A stretch of DNA of 64,000 bases. It comes from Pseudomonas chlororaphis subsp. piscium. GTDB taxonomy: Bacteria; Pseudomonadota; Gammaproteobacteria; Pseudomonadales; Pseudomonadaceae. Below the pieces are notes generated by a model. That model had not been told where the DNA came from, did no database searches, and worked only from the letters and a program-made list of their open reading frames with translations. Each line of letters begins with the position of its first letter. The first letter of the stretch is position 1. Shown piece by piece: positions 60,453 to 64,000 of this stretch. The translations under genes and the position numbers were made by a program. The stretch covers positions 310,001 to 374,000 of the forward strand of contig NZ_CP027707.1 in NCBI RefSeq assembly GCF_003850345.1, written 5' to 3'.

Positions 60453-60490
60453 AAAAGGCCCGCCGCGATTCTTCGTGGGCGGGTCTTTTT
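60453..60490 (+). terminator. Terminator-like hairpin in the porin leader
   Basis: aaaaggcccgcc pairs with ggcgggtctttt (one G-U), with T's after it. It lies after the predicted promoter but before the porin ATG at 60574, so it could be an attenuator, or a terminator for the upstream NTF2-like gene. Confidence 0.6.
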
Positions 60491-60573
60491 GTTCTGGCCT
60501 GAAAAAAGAGCGCTTAAGCGCCGTTTCCAAGGAGCACCACAGCGCGTCATCAACCCGTAATAAGGAAAATAAA

Positions 60574-61878
60574 ATGTTGAACAAGCGGATCGGTCTGATC
60601 GCACTGGGGATTCTGAGCAGTACTCAAGTTATGGCTAACGACCAGGCTGAGTCCAAGGGTTTTGTCGAAGACAGCAGCCTGAAAATCCTGCTGCGCAACG
60701 CCTACATCAATCGCGACAAGAAAAACGGTAACGACGACCAGCGCGAGTGGGGTCAAGCGGCCATCGGTACCTTCTCGTCGGGCTTCACCCAAGGCACCGT
60801 GGGCGTGGGCGTCGACGCCTTCGGCCTGTACGGCCTGCGCCTGGATAAAGGCAGCCACAGCGGCGGCCAGGGCATCGACTTCTTCAAGCCAAGCGAAGGC
60901 GGCAACAAGAGCCCGGCAGGCGACCTGGCCAAGGCCGGCGCCGCGGTCAAGTTCCGCCTGTCCAACACCGTCCTGACCTACGGCGACCAGATGCCGGCCC
61001 TGCCGGTGCTGAGCTACGACAATGGCCGTCTGCTGCCGGAAAGCTACACCGGTACCCTGATCACCTCCAAAGAGATCAAGGGCCTGGAGCTGAACGCCGG
61101 TCGTTTCACCGCCGAGTCGCGTAAAAGCGCCGAAGGCCGTGACAGCGGTGGCCTGAAGTCGATCAACGTATTGGGCGGTAGCTACCAGTTCACCGAACAG
61201 TTCAAGGGCTCGCTGTACGCTTCCGACGTCGAAGACGTGCTGAAGAAGCAGTACGTGAACCTGAACTACGTGTTCCCGCTGGCCACCGATCAGTCCCTGA
61301 CCTTCGACTTCAACGGCTACCGCACCAAGCTGGACAAGTCCTACGCAGAAGACGTCAACGCAGGCGGCCAGGACAACAAGATCTGGAGCCTGGCGGCCAC
61401 TTACGCCACCGGCCCGCACTCGTTCACCCTGGCGCACCAGCGCAGCACCGGCGACAGCAACCTGGGCTACGCCTACGGCGGTTACCAGCGTGGTCAGAAT
61501 CGCGTGGGCGACGGTGGCAACACCATCTACCTGGCCAACTCCTACTGGTCCGACTTCAACGCTGAAGACGAACGCAGCTGGCAGCTGGGCTACGGTCTGG
61601 ACTTCGGTGCCTTCGGCGTACCGGGCCTGACCTACAACCTGGCTTACGTGCGTGGCGACAACATCACCTCCACCAACAGCGATGGCCAGACCACCACTGG
61701 CGGCACCGAGCGTGAAATCTTCAACCAGTTCAAGTACGTAGTCCAGAGCGGCCCGGCCAAGGACCTGAGCGTCAAGGTGCGTAGCTCGATCCTGCGCGTA
61801 TCGCAGAAATCCAGCGGCTACAACGACAGCGGTAACGAACTGCGTGTGTTCGTCGACTACCCGATCAACGTGTTCTGA
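60574..61878 (+). CDS. OprD-family outer membrane porin
   Basis: A 434-residue outer-membrane channel. Signal peptide MLNKRIGLIALGILSSTQVMA, then the start of the beta-barrel GFVEDSSLKILLRNAYINRD. The OprD pattern continues (GFTQGTVGVGVDAFGLYGLR, TYGDQMPALPVLSYDNGRLL, and final residues VDYPINVF). These channels take up basic amino acids, carboxylates or aromatic acids; the substrate is not determinable. The ATG at 60574 follows taaggaaaataaa. A terminator is at 61919. Confidence 0.9.
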   Translation: MLNKRIGLIALGILSSTQVMANDQAESKGFVEDSSLKILLRNAYINRDKKNGNDDQREWGQAAIGTFSSGFTQGTVGVGVDAFGLYGLRLDKGSHSGGQGIDFFKPSEGGNKSPAGDLAKAGAAVKFRLSNTVLTYGDQMPALPVLSYDNGRLLPESYTGTLITSKEIKGLELNAGRFTAESRKSAEGRDSGGLKSINVLGGSYQFTEQFKGSLYASDVEDVLKKQYVNLNYVFPLATDQSLTFDFNGYRTKLDKSYAEDVNAGGQDNKIWSLAATYATGPHSFTLAHQRSTGDSNLGYAYGGYQRGQNRVGDGGNTIYLANSYWSDFNAEDERSWQLGYGLDFGAFGVPGLTYNLAYVRGDNITSTNSDGQTTTGGTEREIFNQFKYVVQSGPAKDLSVKVRSSILRVSQKSSGYNDSGNELRVFVDYPINVF

Positions 61879-61918
61879 TGAACGCCTGATCGCGGCCTGA
61901 TGCAAGGCCGGCAATAGA

Positions 61919-61946
61919 AAAAGCCCCGACTGGTTCGGGGCTTTTT
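61919..61946 (+). terminator. Rho-independent terminator of the porin gene
   Basis: aagccccga / tcggggctt stem followed by ttttttg, 40 bases after the stop. Confidence 0.9.
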
Positions 61947-61985
61947 TGTGGGCGTTGTCCCGTCCTGAATAGCCCCGTAGCTCCC

Positions 61986-62027
61986 TGTAGCCGCTGCCGC
62001 CAGGCTGCGATCGGGCGCGAAGCGCCC
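61986..62027. repeat. Second-family REP unit with hairpin
   Basis: tgtagccgctgccgccaggc followed by ctgcgatcgggcgc-gaa-gcgccc. Same family as at 45097. Confidence 0.7.
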
Positions 62028-62079
62028 GCGCTCCAAAGGGCTGCGTAACCCCCGCAGCCCATATCGCCACACGCCGCTG

Positions 62080-62337
62080 TTACTCCAGCACCTTCACCAC
62101 ATCATCGATCAGCGCCTTACTCATCGCCTGCAAGTAATGCGACGCCCAGGCATGCCGGTCGGTGCTGCGCTCCATGGCCGCGTCTTCGGCCAGCCGCTTG
62201 GCGATATGCAGCAGGTCCGAGGCGTGGGACAGGGCCTCACGGATCGGAATGCCGCTGCTGACGTGGAACAGGGGTTCGCCTGCGTGGAAAGGGCAGGGGG
62301 TGAGGCCGGGGGTTTTTAGGTCTTGAAGATGAGTCAC
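62080..62337 (-). CDS. DUF3077-family small protein
   Basis: An 85-residue protein of the DUF3077 family common in Pseudomonas: PCPFHAGEPLFHVSSGIPIR, EALSHASDLLHIAKRLAEDA and a second helix SHYLQAMSKALIDDVVKVLE. Function unknown. It starts at a GTG (62337) placed inside the stop codon of a 30-residue upstream frame (GTGA overlap), behind gcgtcggaggtgcaca. The structured element copy B lies about 130 bp upstream. Confidence 0.78.
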   Translation of the reverse strand: MTHLQDLKTPGLTPCPFHAGEPLFHVSSGIPIREALSHASDLLHIAKRLAEDAAMERSTDRHAWASHYLQAMSKALIDDVVKVLE

Positions 62338-62426
62338 TGTGCACCTCCGACGCTGGAAAGCACGTCAAGGGTGGGACTGGGGCACAGATTGGTGATGCAG
62401 GTTTCAAGCGGATTGATGGCGTCCAT
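62334..62426 (-). CDS. 30-residue leader/partner frame coupled to the DUF3077 gene
   Basis: ATG at 62426, behind acggagcgacatc, encodes 30 residues (starting MDAINPLETCITNLCPSPTL). Its TGA overlaps the GTG of the DUF3077 gene by 2 bases. Two Cys residues are present. The good ribosome-binding site and exact overlap suggest translational coupling; it may be a leader peptide or a small partner. No family recognised. Confidence 0.5.
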   Translation of the reverse strand: MDAINPLETCITNLCPSPTLDVLSSVGGAQ

Positions 62427-62465
62427 GATGTCGCTCCGTTTACTGAGAGGGAGCTACCACGTTCG

Positions 62466-62663
62466 TTACCAAGCGAAGGGGTGGCAGCTGTACGCAGGTT
62501 GGTAAACCGGGGTAAACGAGCCCGGCAGACCCGAAGGTCTCCCGCGCACAGCCGCCATGACAAAATGGCAGGCGCAAAAAAAGCGCCTGCACTCGTCACG
62601 GGGGGCGCTGTAGCGCCGTTTACTCATCGGGTTACCAAGCCCGGTCGTTGAATTTGCAACGAC
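62466..62663 (-). promoter_or_regulatory. Conserved structured element, copy B (upstream of DUF3077 gene)
   Basis: Plus-strand landmarks are ttaccaa (62466-62472), ttggtaa (62499-62505, exactly 33 bases on, as in copy A) and ttaccaa again (62632-62638). The outer stem pairs ggc-a-gctgt-a-cgc (62483-62495) with gcg-c-acagc-c-gcc (62544-62556). A hairpin agacc-cgaa-ggtct (62527-62540) has a UUCG loop in the minus-strand RNA. An insert hairpin gcaggcgc/gcgcctgc holds a 7-T loop. The upstream hairpin is gtcgttg/caacgac (62644-62663). Pairing is conserved against copy A despite base changes. Confidence 0.7.
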
Positions 62664-62768
62664 GGGCGAGAGGTTAGCGTGGTGCTCGGTGGGCTGCAAC
62701 AGCGGGCAAAGCAAAGTGACAATTCGGGGTCTAGGAGGTTTGTTGGCGACTTTGATTTATCAGGTCAC

Positions 62769-63164
62769 TCAGGGTTGTTGCGCCTGAAAGCTCTGCAGAT
62801 AAGCCAGCAGATTGTCGATCTTCTCCTGATCGCTCAACCCCCAGAAAATCATCCGCGTGCCAGGCACCACCGCCTTCGGATCTTCCAGATAGGCCACCAG
62901 CTTGTCGCGGGTCCAGACAATGCCGGACGACTTCATCGCCTCGGAGTACTGATAGTCCGCCACGCTGCCTGCCGTGCGCCCGAAAACCCCATTGAGCTGC
63001 GGCCCAAAGGAACTGCGCACCGAAGGCCCGATATTGTGGCAGCCGCCGCAAATGCGCTTGAACAGCTTGCCACCGGCCTCGGCATCGCCCACTGCTTCTG
63101 CCTGGGCGTGGAGCGATAGCAGGCTGAGCATCAGGGCCAAGGTCAGGGCGGCGGTTCTTTTCAT
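62769..63164 (-). CDS. Class-I c-type cytochrome
   Basis: A 131-residue periplasmic electron-transfer protein. Signal peptide MKRTAALTLALMLSLLSLHA, then the heme-binding CGGCH at residues 39-43. The axial Met is probably in VPGTRMIFWGL and the C-terminal helix is KIDNLLAYLQSFQ. It resembles cytochrome c2/c550-type soluble cytochromes. The frame extends to 63197 but MKRTAAL at 63164 gives the signal peptide. No partner oxidase is adjacent. Confidence 0.88.
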   Translation of the reverse strand: MKRTAALTLALMLSLLSLHAQAEAVGDAEAGGKLFKRICGGCHNIGPSVRSSFGPQLNGVFGRTAGSVADYQYSEAMKSSGIVWTRDKLVAYLEDPKAVVPGTRMIFWGLSDQEKIDNLLAYLQSFQAQQP

Positions 63165-63217
63165 GTTCGGCTCCGGATCGGGTGTGGCTGGTAACAAAAG
63201 TGGGGGGCTATTTGAGC

Positions 63218-63337
63218 ATGGCGGGCACGGCGTTGGGGATGCTGTTCGGCCTGTTGTTTGAGTTGCTGAATCAGAAAGCCCTTAAAGCCAAGGTTGGGTG
63301 CTACTTAATAGAGTGTTCCGCTAGCTCATCAGGATGA
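63218..63337 (+). CDS. Possible 39-residue hydrophobic small protein
   Basis: ATG at 63218, behind tggggggctatttgagc, encodes 39 residues with a hydrophobic helix (MAGTALGMLFGLLFELLNQK). It stops 7 bases before the pyocin-like gene, so it could be coupled. Weak evidence: no family recognised, small size. Confidence 0.3.
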   Translation: MAGTALGMLFGLLFELLNQKALKAKVGCYLIECSASSSG

Positions 63338-63344
63338 TTCTCTT

Positions 63345-64000
63345 ATGGCTGGCGACCCTTTCGCAGGACACCACTGCAAAGTCTGTTATGAACAAGCAAT
63401 GAAGGAAAAGAAGCGGTTCGATGCACTTTTGCGCGATGAACGCAGGCAACTCGTCAAGGCGCCACCGCTTCCTGCCGATCCCCCATCTCCTCCAGAAAAA
63501 AATCCCTCCCCCGTGCTCAGGGGCTGTGTTTTTGCCAAGTCCTGCACATTGCCGGATGGGGTTATAAATCACAGCAATCCTGGCGGATTTGTACCGGTCG
63601 AATCGTTGAAACAGTACGGCGCCTATGCAGTGCTGGGTACTGGTAGTGCAATATCCATTACCGGTACCGCTCTGCAATGGATTGGTGGTTCCAGTAACGC
63701 TGCAACCCTAGCAAGCCGCCTGGGAGGAACCTTGGCATTGGGCGTCGTCGAGGGCTGCGTAGGTGCACCTCTTCTGGTGGGGACGGTTGCGTTGCTGATG
63801 CCAGACATCACGTCAGCTGACAGTGCGTTTTACACGTCTGAGCAGTACGCACAGTTGAGCCAAGGCAACACACGGGTCCGGGTGAATGTTAAACACCTGC
63901 CAAACGGATCGGTCAGTATTTACGGGTTTTACACAGGGACGAAGAGTGAGTGGCAACGTGTGCCGGTAATCACTGCTCGGGTTCAAGGTGAACAGCTAGT
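63345..64000 (+). CDS. S-type pyocin-domain protein, 3'-truncated by window edge
   Basis: The frame is open from ATG 63345 to the window end (218 residues visible). N-terminus HHCKVCYEQ with a charged coiled-coil-like segment, a proline-rich linker, then GCVFAKSCTLPDGVINHSNP and the Gly/Ala-rich hydrophobic stretch, then FYTSEQYAQLSQGNTRVRVN. These match the protein at 28910 segment by segment (GCVFTKSCKLPNAVIDYVTP; LYSEEQLRNLKQARTRLRLR). The toxin domain and immunity gene are outside the window. aggatgattctctt precedes the ATG. Confidence 0.82.
   Translation, partial: MAGDPFAGHHCKVCYEQAMKEKKRFDALLRDERRQLVKAPPLPADPPSPPEKNPSPVLRGCVFAKSCTLPDGVINHSNPGGFVPVESLKQYGAYAVLGTGSAISITGTALQWIGGSSNAATLASRLGGTLALGVVEGCVGAPLLVGTVALLMPDITSADSAFYTSEQYAQLSQGNTRVRVNVKHLPNGSVSIYGFYTGTKSEWQRVPVITARVQGEQL

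Overview
This is a 64-kb stretch of GC-rich chromosome that looks like the Pseudomonas fluorescens group (P. fluorescens/protegens/chlororaphis-like). The evidence is the strong G/C bias at third codon positions, the protein content (BetT, TauABCD, OmpR/EnvZ, Tex, AguAB, an OprD-type porin, DctB/DctD) and the many copies of the typical fluorescens-group REP palindrome (core gtaggagcgaggcttgcc) between genes. No rRNA, tRNA, CRISPR array, integrase or complete insertion sequence was recognised.

Layout. 1-8.1 kb: the end of a serine acetyltransferase, a choline transporter behind a perfect TetR-type palindrome, an SDR/LysR divergent pair, a HicAB toxin-antitoxin pair, an aldo-keto reductase and an orphan FitA-like antitoxin. 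8.2-13.6 kb: the taurine operon tauABCD (minus strand) and gshA. 14-25 kb: a housekeeping block also clustered in enterics: tex, ompR-envZ, hslR, hslO and pckA, with rimB-rimK and a PAP2 phosphatase interleaved. 25-30.7 kb: an accessory patch. It holds an AT-rich two-gene module (a nucleoid-associated NA37/YejK-like protein plus a membrane protein), a small DUF3077-like gene with a structured upstream element, a DUF1493 gene, and a colicin-E3-type RNase toxin in a short S-pyocin scaffold with two tandem immunity-like genes. 31-37.4 kb: a YfaP/TPR protein with a polysaccharide deacetylase, RecQ-like helicase, 3-hydroxyacyl-CoA dehydrogenase and thioesterase. 37.4-42.3 kb: glycine-zipper lipoprotein-like protein, FdhF/YdeP oxidoreductase with fdhD, and a LysR regulator. 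42.4-49 kb: LysM/BON protein, yrfG, nudE-cysQ, a thioesterase, and the dctB-dctD sigma-54 two-component system. 49-56.6 kb: rfbB-rfbC, a three-domain kinase/aminotransferase, and aguB-aguA (agmatine to putrescine). 56.8-64 kb: a siderophore receptor, DsbA-like and NTF2-like proteins, an OprD-type porin, a second DUF3077 gene with the same structured element, a cytochrome c, and the start of a second S-pyocin-domain gene homologous to the one at 28.9 kb.

The most interesting observation is a pair of diverged copies (about 28.07-28.26 kb and 62.46-62.66 kb) of a folded element, each just upstream of a short minus-strand gene. At least four helices differ in sequence between the copies but keep pairing through compensatory changes. 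The middle segment can pair with either of two flanking segments, which suggests a switch. Second are the AT-rich NA37/membrane-protein module and the two receptor-domain-less pyocin-like genes, which look like conflict or competition systems.
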